Below are positions 1 through 6,330 of a stretch of DNA of 6,579 nucleotides, piece after piece. The notes beneath the pieces were generated by a model. It was not told the origin of the DNA and searched no databases. It was given only the letters and a program-made list of their open reading frames with translations. The position numbers were made by a program, and so were the translations under genes. Within the stretch, counting starts at the first letter, position 1, and each line of letters opens with the position of its first letter. The stretch lies in NCBI GenBank assembly GCA_900756605.1, contig CAAEKX010000064.1, forward strand, positions 1 to 6,579, written 5' to 3'. Origin of the DNA: Coriobacteriia bacterium. Lineage in GTDB: Bacteria > Actinomycetota > Coriobacteriia > Coriobacteriales > QAMH01.

Positions 1-1270
1 CGATGGCAACGACTACGTGCGTGCGGCGATCCAGCGCGGAGCGGGCGCCGTCGTCTGCACGCGCATGCCCACCGAGAACGTCATCGCCGTTGCCGGTGAG
101 TTCGCCTGCCCCATGATCGTCGTCGATGATGGCGTCGAGGCACTCGAGAAAATCGCCGGGTCCTGGCGCGACAGATTGCATGCCATCGTCATTGGCGTGA
201 CGGGCTCTACGGGCAAGACCTCGACGAAGGATCTCCTGAGCTCCGTGTTCTCTCAGCGGTTCAAGACTACCGCAACGCAAGGCAACCAGAATAACGAGAT
301 TGGCGTACCGGCGACGATACTTGCGGCCGATGAGGACACCGAAGTGCTCATCGTCGAGCTCGGCATGCGCGGCATGCATCAGATCGAGCATCTCTGTACC
401 TTCGTTAAGCCGAGCATCGCCGTCGTGACGAACGTCGGCGTGAGCCATATGGAGTTGCTTGGTAGCCGCGAGAACATCGCGCATGCCAAATCGGAGCTGC
501 TCTCGGCTCTACCGGACACGGGATATGCGGTCCTCAACGCCGACGATGAATATACGCCCCTGCTCGAGAGCTTCGCGCATCTCGCGGAACGCGGCGTGAC
601 CGTGCATAGCTACGGATTCTCTCCCGAGGCCGAGACGCATGCGCAAAATGTCAGCTACGATGCCGAGGCCTGCGCGAGCTTCGAGATCGTCACGGGCGAT
701 GCCGCACCGGTGCCCGTCACGCTTGGCATGCCGGGCAGGCACAACGTTCTCAACGCGCTTGCAGCCTATGCGACCGGCATCAATATGGGCATAGCTCCCG
801 ATGACATCGCACGAGGTCTTGCCGAGGCAAAGGCAAGCGGAATGCGCATGGAAATCGAGCATACGCCTGATGGCGTGACTATCCTCAACGATGCGTACAA
901 CGCCAATCCGGATTCGATGCGCGCATCGATCAGCACGCTCATGACCCTCGAGGGGGATGGAAGGCGCATCGCGGTCTTGGGTGATATGGGCGAGCTCGGC
1001 TCGGATGAGTATCAGCTGCATGTTGACGTGGGAACCTTTGCAGCACAGGCAGACCTTGATATGCTCGTGTGCATCGGAACGCTCAGTGTCGGCATCAAGG
1101 CAGGCGCACTTGCGGCGGACATGGACGCCGCTCGCGTCAAGAGCTTCACGGGCGTTGACGAGGCGATCGCGTTTCTCGAAAAGAACGTCCAGGAGGGTGA
1201 CCTTGTTCTGGTTAAGGCATCGCGTTTCATGGAGTTGGAGCGCATAGTCAAGGGGATAATGCAACGATGA
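1..1270 (+). CDS. murF: UDP-N-acetylmuramoyl-tripeptide--D-alanyl-D-alanine ligase MurF (5' partial)
   Basis: Cytoplasmic ATP-dependent ligase that joins D-Ala-D-Ala to UDP-MurNAc-tripeptide, the last soluble step of the peptidoglycan precursor pathway. The frame is open from base 2 to the TGA at 1268-1270, giving 422 visible codons. The GTG at 17 is not the true start, because the preceding codons (D-G-N-D-Y) continue the MurF N-terminal domain. Visible motifs are the ATP-binding loop GVTGSTGKTSTK (194-229), the MurF-type GNQNNEIGVP (281-310), ELGMRG near 359-376, the MurF signature DAYNANPDSM (890-919) and LGDMGELG (977-1000). The first and fourth separate it from MurE, which lacks DAYNANPDSM. 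By comparison with the E. coli family member (about 450 residues, P-loop near residue 110), roughly 40 N-terminal residues lie outside the window. The C-terminus is intact and overlaps mraY by four bases, which suggests translational coupling. Confidence 0.96.
   Translation, partial: DGNDYVRAAIQRGAGAVVCTRMPTENVIAVAGEFACPMIVVDDGVEALEKIAGSWRDRLHAIVIGVTGSTGKTSTKDLLSSVFSQRFKTTATQGNQNNEIGVPATILAADEDTEVLIVELGMRGMHQIEHLCTFVKPSIAVVTNVGVSHMELLGSRENIAHAKSELLSALPDTGYAVLNADDEYTPLLESFAHLAERGVTVHSYGFSPEAETHAQNVSYDAEACASFEIVTGDAAPVPVTLGMPGRHNVLNALAAYATGINMGIAPDDIARGLAEAKASGMRMEIEHTPDGVTILNDAYNANPDSMRASISTLMTLEGDGRRIAVLGDMGELGSDEYQLHVDVGTFAAQADLDMLVCIGTLSVGIKAGALAADMDAARVKSFTGVDEAIAFLEKNVQEGDLVLVKASRFMELERIVKGIMQR
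1250..1256 (+). promoter_or_regulatory. Ribosome binding site of mraY
   Basis: AAGGGGA lies inside the last codons of murF, 10 bases before the mraY ATG at 1267. It supports that start, and together with the ATGA overlap it points to coupled translation of murF and mraY. Confidence 0.55.
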
Positions 1271-2304
1271 TCAGCGTTTTTAGCCAATATCCGACGTATC
1301 AGGTCTTCCTCGCCTTCATTTTCTCGATGGCATTGACCATGATTGTCATGCCCTTCTTTATCAAGCTTCTCAAGGTGCGCCAGATTGGCCAGCAGGTGCG
1401 CGCAGACGGCCCGCAGGGTCATCTCGTCAAGCAGGGTACGCCCACCATGGGCGGTATCGTCATCCTGCTCATGATGACCGCCTCGATCTTCCTCGTGGGC
1501 ACGCCCGATCCGCCGCTGCTGCTCATTCTGGCGGCAACGCTGCTTACGGGCTTGCTGGGATTCATCGACGACATCTCCAAGGTCGCCAAGGAGCGCTCGC
1601 TCGGACTGCTTCCCTACCAGAAGATGGTTGCGCTCACGCTCATATCCGTGAGCTTTTGCCTTATCGCAGTCAACTACCTGGGCATCGAGCCGTACGTGAC
1701 CATCCCCTTCACGCAGTTCAAGCTCGACCTGGGTGTTCTCACGACCGTTCTTCCCTTCGGGGATGGCTTCGAGATTCCCTGGCTCTACGTTATTTTCGTC
1801 TTCCTGCTCATGGCCGGTATGGCCAATGCCGTGAACCTCACCGATGGCCTTGACGGTCTTGCCGGCGGCGCCATCATGATCGTCATGCTCATCATGGCGG
1901 CCATCGCGTTTCGCACGGGCCAGCTTGACGTCGCGGTGTTCGCGACCGCCGCTGCCGGTGCCTGCGTCGGCTTCCTCTGGTTCAACTGCTATCCCGCGAG
2001 CATATTCATGGGAGATACGGGCTCGCTTGCGCTCGGCACGGCATTTGCCGCCATTGCGGTCATCACCAAGACCGAGCTCTTCAGCATCATCATCGGTGGT
2101 CTCTTCGTCGTCGAGGCGCTGTCCGTCATGATTCAGGTGCTGTACTTCAAGCGTACGCGCAAGCGCGTCTTCCTCATGGCACCGCTGCATCATCATTTCG
2201 AGAAAAAGGGCTGGTCCGAGACGAAGGTGGTCATCAGGTTCTGGATCGTCACCGGCCTCTGCGCGGGAGTGGGCTTCGCCGTCTACTTCATCGGGTCAAT
2301 GTAG
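1267..2304 (+). CDS. mraY: Phospho-N-acetylmuramoyl-pentapeptide transferase MraY
   Basis: Integral membrane enzyme that transfers phospho-MurNAc-pentapeptide from UDP to undecaprenyl phosphate on the cytoplasmic face, making lipid I. The 345-residue protein is complete and within the family's usual range (about 320-360). It is hydrophobic throughout, consistent with the ten membrane helices known for MraY. Conserved motifs appear in order: KQGTPTMGG (55-63), the Asp pair D101-D102 in GFIDD, NLTDGLDGLAGG (190-201), FMGDTGSLALG (247-257, with D250) and PLHHHFEKKGW (306-316). These aspartates and the HHH triplet are the family's Mg2+/active-site residues. The ATG is part of an ATGA overlap with the murF stop. 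No disruption or missing catalytic residue is seen. The neighbours MurF (makes its substrate) and MurG (uses its product) fit the assignment. Confidence 0.98.
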   Translation: MISVFSQYPTYQVFLAFIFSMALTMIVMPFFIKLLKVRQIGQQVRADGPQGHLVKQGTPTMGGIVILLMMTASIFLVGTPDPPLLLILAATLLTGLLGFIDDISKVAKERSLGLLPYQKMVALTLISVSFCLIAVNYLGIEPYVTIPFTQFKLDLGVLTTVLPFGDGFEIPWLYVIFVFLLMAGMANAVNLTDGLDGLAGGAIMIVMLIMAAIAFRTGQLDVAVFATAAAGACVGFLWFNCYPASIFMGDTGSLALGTAFAAIAVITKTELFSIIIGGLFVVEALSVMIQVLYFKRTRKRVFLMAPLHHHFEKKGWSETKVVIRFWIVTGLCAGVGFAVYFIGSM

Positions 2305-2310
2305 GGGAGG
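2303..2310 (+). promoter_or_regulatory. Strong ribosome binding site of murD
   Basis: AGGGGAGG starts within the mraY TAG stop codon and ends 7 bases before the murD ATG at 2318. It is the best Shine-Dalgarno match in the window and fixes the murD start. Confidence 0.8.
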
Positions 2311-2317
2311 TGCTGCT

Positions 2318-3676
2318 ATGGCTTCCATGCTCGTACTTGGTCTCGGGAAAAGTGGCGTTGCCTCCGCTCGGCATGCGCTTAGTTCCGACGAGGAACTCAC
2401 CATTTACGCTGGCGCTGCAAATGAGGCGACAATGGCTGCCGCGCGCGAGTTCGAGGAGGCGGGAGTCCACGTCATCTTCGATGCCGAGGATATCGAGGGC
2501 AGCTTCGATACCTGCGTCGTGTCGCCCGGTATTCCGCAAAGCGGGAGCTTCTATGCGAGCGCTAAGCGCGCAAGCAAGGAGATCATCAGCGAGCCAGAAT
2601 ATGCCTGGCGTCTTTCGCCCCGGTCATGGATTGCCGTGACGGGAACGAATGGCAAGACTACGACGACTTCGTTCGTGACGCACCTGCTCAATTGCTGTGG
2701 CAAATCCGCCTACGCCTGCGGTAATATCGGGATGACCTGCATTGGCGCCGTCGAGCATCGTGGCGAGGATGAGGTTCTCGTTGCCGAGATGTCGTCCTAC
2801 CAGCTGGCATCGACCGTCGGTTTTGCCCCGCAGGTTGCCATTCTGCTCAACATCACGCCCGATCACATCTCCTGGCATGGCAGCTTCGATGCCTATGCGC
2901 AGGCAAAGTTCAAGGTCTTCGAGAACATGGAGGCGGGTTCGACGGCTATCGTCGGCGCAAGCGTGCTCGATGCCTATCCCGAACTGCAGACGCTGTTAGA
3001 GGGACGGGGCGTCAGGCTCGTAACCGTGGGCGTGCGGGTCGATTCGACGTGCGCGTTCGAGGATGCTGAGAACATGCTTGTCTACCAGGATGAGTCCGGC
3101 CAGAGCCATGAGCTCGTCTCGACTCGGGAGCTTGGCATCCAGGGTGCTCACAATGTCGAGAATGCCCTCTGTGCTGCAAGTGCCGCTCTCGCCTGTGGTT
3201 GCGAGTTCGCATGTGTCCGGGAGGGTCTCAAGAGCTTCAAGCCGCTCGAGCACCGTCTTGAGCCCTGTGGCAGCATCGATGGCATCGACTTCTTCAACGA
3301 TTCGAAGGCGACCAACGTCGATGCCACCCTCAAGGCGCTCACGGCTTTCCCCGATCGCAAGATCGTGCTGCTGCTTGGCGGCAGGGACAAAATGACTGCC
3401 CTTGACGAACTTGTCGAGGCTTGTGCGGACGCTTGCCGCGCTGTCGTCGTATATGGCGAGGCAGGCGAGCGTTTCCGTGAGGCCTTCGCGGATAGTCCCA
3501 TCGATTCGTATCTCGAGGCGGGCATGAAGCAGGCGCTCGATTGCGCCTGCGAGGTCGCGCAGCCCGGTGACGCGATCGTGCTCTCGCCCGCATGCGCCTC
3601 CTTCGACGAGTTCGACTCGTTCGAGCATCGCGGACAGGTGTTCAAGGAGTGCGTTTCCCTGAGGATGCGGGCATAG
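2318..3676 (+). CDS. murD: UDP-N-acetylmuramoylalanine--D-glutamate ligase MurD
   Basis: Cytoplasmic ATP-dependent ligase that adds D-Glu to UDP-MurNAc-L-Ala. The 452 residues match the family's usual length (about 440-460). The N-terminal Rossmann-like domain starts with VLGLGKSGVASA (6-17) and includes VSPGIP (68-73). The central Mur ligase domain has the P-loop VTGTNGKTTTT (107-117), GNIG (135-138), E157 followed by SSYQL, NITPDHISWHG (178-188) and K197, the position of the carbamylated lysine in the E. coli enzyme. The C-terminal domain has AHN (277-279), EHR (311-313), NDSKATN (327-333), LGGRDK (353-358) and LSPACASFDEF (422-432). The start is set by a strong ribosome binding site. It lies 13 bases after mraY and 7 before ftsW, so very likely in the same transcript. 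It has 17 cysteines (about 3.8%), which looks high for the family. Confidence 0.98.
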   Translation: MASMLVLGLGKSGVASARHALSSDEELTIYAGAANEATMAAAREFEEAGVHVIFDAEDIEGSFDTCVVSPGIPQSGSFYASAKRASKEIISEPEYAWRLSPRSWIAVTGTNGKTTTTSFVTHLLNCCGKSAYACGNIGMTCIGAVEHRGEDEVLVAEMSSYQLASTVGFAPQVAILLNITPDHISWHGSFDAYAQAKFKVFENMEAGSTAIVGASVLDAYPELQTLLEGRGVRLVTVGVRVDSTCAFEDAENMLVYQDESGQSHELVSTRELGIQGAHNVENALCAASAALACGCEFACVREGLKSFKPLEHRLEPCGSIDGIDFFNDSKATNVDATLKALTAFPDRKIVLLLGGRDKMTALDELVEACADACRAVVVYGEAGERFREAFADSPIDSYLEAGMKQALDCACEVAQPGDAIVLSPACASFDEFDSFEHRGQVFKECVSLRMRA

Positions 3677-3683
3677 GTGCATC

Positions 3684-5138
3684 ATGGCACGCAAGCAGGT
3701 GACATCCAAGACGAAGGCCAGGGCAGGCTCCTCTCGCTTGCTTTTGGAGCCATCTGCCATCATGGCACCGCGCCTGCTTTTCATTCTGAGCGTTGTCGCA
3801 CTGTGCATACTCGGCATCATCATGGTCTACTCCGCCTCGTCGATAGCGGCCTATAACGAGTTTGGTGACGCCGCGTACTACGTTAAGCGCCAAGCGGTCT
3901 TCCTTGCCCTCGGTCTCGTCTTGTGCATCATCTGCTGCCGTGTGCCCTATTCCTTCTGGGGACAGCCGGTTGTCTTCATCGGCTTCTGGCTCGCCACCGT
4001 TGCCATGCTCTCGCTGACCGCGTTCGGCATGGGTGTAAGCGCCCTGGGTGCCGAGCGTTCCATCGTCATCGCCGGTTTCAATTTGCAACCGGCTGAATTC
4101 GCCAAGATCACCGTGCTCATGGCCGTGGCTTCCATCGTGCAGATGCGCATGAATGGGGTAGTGAGCGGACGCCGCTTCATCGTCATCGTGCTCGTGGCCA
4201 CCATCGTTCCCCTGATCCTGATCTACCGCCAGCCCGATCTGGGCACGGCGATCATCCTTGCCGTCGGACTCATCGCATTGGCCCTGCTCGCTGGAATCTC
4301 CTGGAAGCTCATCGCGCTGATCTTTGGCGTTGTCATCGCCTATATCGTCGTGGCCTGCATCACGCAGCCCTACCACCTCGATCGTATCGTTTCCATGCTT
4401 GACCCCTGGGTCGATCCGCAGGGTGATGGCTATCAGGCGATTCAATCTCTGTACGCTTTTGGAAGCGGCGGCGTTTTCGGCACGGGCCTGGGGCTTTCTC
4501 GTCAGAAGTACCTCTACCTGCCTTATGCGCACACCGATTTCATCTATGCGATCGTCGGCGAGGAACTGGGCCTCATCGGCGCCGTTTTCGTGGTGATGCT
4601 CTTCGGGCTCTTCATCTTTGCCGGCATGCGCATCTGCCGCAATGCACCGGACATGTTCGGATGCATGCTGGCTGGCTCGTTTACGGTCATGATCGGGTTT
4701 CAGGCCTGCGTGAACATGGCCTGCGTCACGGGCATTGCCCCCGTAACCGGCAAGGCGCTTCCGTTTATCAGCTACGGTGGCTCGTCCCTCATCGCGACGA
4801 TGATCATGATCGGCATCATTCTGTCCGTCTCGCTGCGCTCAAAGGTCGGCATGAGCCACGAGCGCAAACGCGACAATCTCAGGGTCATCGATGGCAGGGA
4901 CGGGATGCGGAGCGAGACGTCCTCGTCACATGTCGAGCGCGACAACGTCATCCGTCTGCATGACCCTGCCCGCAAGAGAGATGTCACGGCATCGGGCTCG
5001 CGTGTTGCTTCGACGCGAAGAGAGGGACCTCGCTCGGCTCAAACGGCGAGGAGCACGGGTACGCACGGTGCGGTATCGTCGCAGCGAAGCGGATATGCCG
5101 GTCTGGCGAGAAGACGCAGCTCTGGGTATAGGCGCTAA
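3684..5138 (+). CDS. ftsW: Septal peptidoglycan glycosyltransferase FtsW (SEDS family)
   Basis: Polytopic membrane protein that polymerises lipid II into glycan strands at the division septum, working with a class B penicillin-binding protein. The 484 residues divide into a basic N-terminus (1-28), about ten membrane helices (roughly 31-388) and a hydrophilic C-terminal tail of about 95 residues. Family motifs include MVYSASS (47-53), LQPAEFAK (134-141), FGSGGVFGTGLGLSRQK (259-275), AHTDFIYAIVGEELG (282-296) and TGKALPFISYGGSS (355-368). D285 in HTDF matches the aspartate I recall as essential in SEDS polymerases. Its place between murD and murG favours FtsW over RodA. Two departures stand out: GAERSI where most members have GA-x-RW, and LPYAH where LPEAH is usual. 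The chosen ATG has only a weak upstream AGGTG. A second in-frame ATG at 3762 (Met27), with GGAG 12 bases upstream, also remains possible. Confidence 0.95.
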   Translation: MARKQVTSKTKARAGSSRLLLEPSAIMAPRLLFILSVVALCILGIIMVYSASSIAAYNEFGDAAYYVKRQAVFLALGLVLCIICCRVPYSFWGQPVVFIGFWLATVAMLSLTAFGMGVSALGAERSIVIAGFNLQPAEFAKITVLMAVASIVQMRMNGVVSGRRFIVIVLVATIVPLILIYRQPDLGTAIILAVGLIALALLAGISWKLIALIFGVVIAYIVVACITQPYHLDRIVSMLDPWVDPQGDGYQAIQSLYAFGSGGVFGTGLGLSRQKYLYLPYAHTDFIYAIVGEELGLIGAVFVVMLFGLFIFAGMRICRNAPDMFGCMLAGSFTVMIGFQACVNMACVTGIAPVTGKALPFISYGGSSLIATMIMIGIILSVSLRSKVGMSHERKRDNLRVIDGRDGMRSETSSSHVERDNVIRLHDPARKRDVTASGSRVASTRREGPRSAQTARSTGTHGAVSSQRSGYAGLARRRSSGYRR

Positions 5139-5160
5139 CTGCCTGTCGCGATGCCCTGCT

Positions 5161-5190
5161 CTGCCAAGAGCCTTTGGTATGGGGTACACT
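5161..5190 (+). promoter_or_regulatory. Weak sigma-70-type promoter candidate for murG
   Basis: CTGCCA (5161-5166) and TACACT (5185-5190) are separated by 18 bases, and each matches the consensus hexamer at four of six positions. TACACT fits the looser TAnnnT form of actinobacterial -10 elements. The pair lies 28 bases before the murG start. Matches this weak arise often by chance, so it is a candidate only. Transcription of murG from upstream promoters is at least as likely. Confidence 0.2.
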
Positions 5191-5204
5191 TCTCGCTACG
5201 TTTG

Positions 5205-5211
5205 AAGGGAG
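5205..5211 (+). promoter_or_regulatory. Ribosome binding site that fixes the GTG start of murG
   Basis: AAGGGAG ends 6 bases before the GTG at 5218. An in-frame TGA at 5203-5205 rules out any start further upstream in this frame, so GTG is the first usable codon. It also places the glycine-rich loop at the usual distance from the N-terminus. Confidence 0.8.
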
Positions 5212-5217
5212 TCTGCC

Positions 5218-6330
5218 GTGTATTTCGTCATTTCTGCCGGTGGAACCGCCGGCCATATCAATCCGGCGCTTGCCGTTGCCGATGAGCTGCGCCACCGTGG
5301 GCATGAGATTCTCTTCGTGGGAACGCCCGACCATATCGAGTCGAGGCTTGCGACGCAGGCTGGCTTCGAGTTCACGGGCTTTGCGGTAAGTGGCTTTGAC
5401 AAGGCGCATCCCCTCACCATGCTGACGTCGGGCGTCAAACTCCTCAAGGCAACGCGTTGCGCCAAGAAGCTCTTTGCGCGCAAGCGCCCTGACGCCGTCA
5501 TCACCTTTGGGGCCTACGTATCCATTCCGGTGGGCAGGGCCGCTTTCGAGATGGACATCCCCCTCGTCATTCACGAGCAGAACTCCGTGACCGGCATGGC
5601 AAACGTCTACCTTGCCAAGCACGCCACGGCAATCGCGCTCACCTACGCGGAAAGCGCCAAGGGCATCGAGGGCGCCCATTGCGAGCCAGTCGTTCTTGGC
5701 AATCCCGTGCGCTCTTCCTTCGAGAGCTGCACGCGCGAGCAGGCTCGGTCCGCGCTCGGCATTTCCGACGATGCGACCGTCTTGCTCGTCATGGGCGGCA
5801 GTCTTGGTGCGCAGCATATCAACAAGGCGATTTGCGAGATGAAGGAACGCCTGCTTGCCATCGACGGGTTGCATGTCATTCAATCCACGGGCGAGGGTGA
5901 CTACGAGAACGTGCTCTCTCAGCTCAACCTATCCGATGTCGAGCGCGAGCGTTGGCGCGTCTCGCCCTATATCGACTCGATGAACGAGGTCCTCGCCGCA
6001 AGCGATTTGGTCATCAGCAGGGCCGGTGCGACCTCCCTTGCCGAGATCATGACGGTTGGCGTTCCGGCGGTGCTCGTTCCCTATCCGCACGCACGTGCAG
6101 ATCACCAGACGCTCAATGCGCAATCATGCGTGGAGCTCGGTGCTGCACGGCTCGTTCCCGATTCCGAGGTGGAGACGGCAGGCTTTGCTGATTTGGTGAT
6201 AGGTCTTCTCGACGATACCGCATGTCGTGATACCATGAAGCAAGCTTGTAAGAAACTCTCCGGCTCGGACGCGCGCATGCGTCTTGCCGATATGGTCGAA
6301 CAATGCGCACGAGGGAACAATGGTGAATAA
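5218..6330 (+). CDS. murG: Undecaprenyldiphospho-muramoylpentapeptide beta-N-acetylglucosaminyltransferase MurG
   Basis: Membrane-associated GT-B fold glycosyltransferase that adds GlcNAc from UDP-GlcNAc to lipid I, forming lipid II on the inner face of the membrane. The 370 residues are close to the family norm (about 355-370). Motifs in order are GGTAGHINPALAVA (8-21), GTPDHIESRL (35-44), TFGAYVSIPVG (96-106), HEQNSVTGMAN (119-129), GNPVR (161-165), the UDP-GlcNAc-domain loop MGGSLGAQHIN (192-202), SRAGATSLAEI (267-277) and PYPHARADHQTLNAQ (288-302). GAY at 98-100 replaces the more usual GGY. The GTG start is supported by a good ribosome binding site and an upstream in-frame stop. It is the only gene here separated from its upstream neighbour by a sizeable gap. 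Its 3' end overlaps the start of murC. Confidence 0.98.
   Translation: MYFVISAGGTAGHINPALAVADELRHRGHEILFVGTPDHIESRLATQAGFEFTGFAVSGFDKAHPLTMLTSGVKLLKATRCAKKLFARKRPDAVITFGAYVSIPVGRAAFEMDIPLVIHEQNSVTGMANVYLAKHATAIALTYAESAKGIEGAHCEPVVLGNPVRSSFESCTREQARSALGISDDATVLLVMGGSLGAQHINKAICEMKERLLAIDGLHVIQSTGEGDYENVLSQLNLSDVERERWRVSPYIDSMNEVLAASDLVISRAGATSLAEIMTVGVPAVLVPYPHARADHQTLNAQSCVELGAARLVPDSEVETAGFADLVIGLLDDTACRDTMKQACKKLSGSDARMRLADMVEQCARGNNGE
6311..6316 (+). promoter_or_regulatory. Ribosome binding site of murC inside murG
   Basis: GAGGGA lies within the last codons of murG. Its GAGG core is 5 bases before the ATG at 6320 and 8 bases before the adjacent in-frame GTG at 6323. It supports initiation at this place but does not decide between the two codons. 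Confidence 0.55.

Larger units (their letters stand above)
5139..5217 (+). other. 79-base ftsW-murG intergenic gap
   Basis: This is the only intergenic space longer than 13 bases in the window. It contains no ORF worth naming and no strong terminator: the best stem is CCAA/TTGG around a six-base loop (5164-5177), with no T-run after it. Near its right end are the murG ribosome binding site and a weak promoter-like pair. Confidence 0.7.

Noticed and set aside
509..1264. 251-codon open frame on the - strand opposite murF
   Set aside because: Codon-aligned antisense shadow in GC-rich coding DNA; no motif in the product, and murF is clearly the gene.
1012..2196. 394-codon open frame on the - strand opposite mraY
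   Set aside because: It shares codon boundaries with mraY, so codons with T in the middle (hydrophobic residues) read as codons with A in the middle. This yields the odd Asp/Glu/His-rich product seen. It spans the murF-mraY junction and has no recognisable domain. mraY itself is unambiguous.
3606..3620. Hairpin ACGAGT-TCG-ACTCGT near the end of murD
   Set aside because: It lies in codons for the conserved F-D-E-F-D segment of MurD, has a short stem and no T-run, and is followed by 50 more coding bases, so it is explained by coding sequence and not a terminator.
2996..3823. 275-codon open frame on the - strand opposite the 3' half of murD and start of ftsW
   Set aside because: Codon-aligned with murD, spans two sense genes and shows no recognisable protein features.
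3642..4532. 296-codon open frame on the - strand opposite ftsW
   Set aside because: Same effect: codon-aligned antisense of a membrane protein gene, with a highly charged product rich in Asp, His and Gly and no domain. It also crosses the murD-ftsW boundary.
5164..5177. CCAA-loop-TTGG stem in the ftsW-murG gap as a terminator
   Set aside because: Only four base pairs and no downstream T-run; far too weak for an intrinsic terminator.
4891..5205. 104-codon + strand frame overlapping the ftsW tail and ending in the gap before murG
   Set aside because: Arg/Ser-rich product without motifs that would overlap ftsW out of frame. The ftsW frame continues through the tail in the same codon style, so an extra small gene is not supported.
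4984..5883. 299-codon open frame on the - strand crossing the ftsW tail, gap and murG
   Set aside because: Codon-aligned with murG; the product is compositionally odd and shows no domain. The ftsW tail and murG reading frames explain the sequence.
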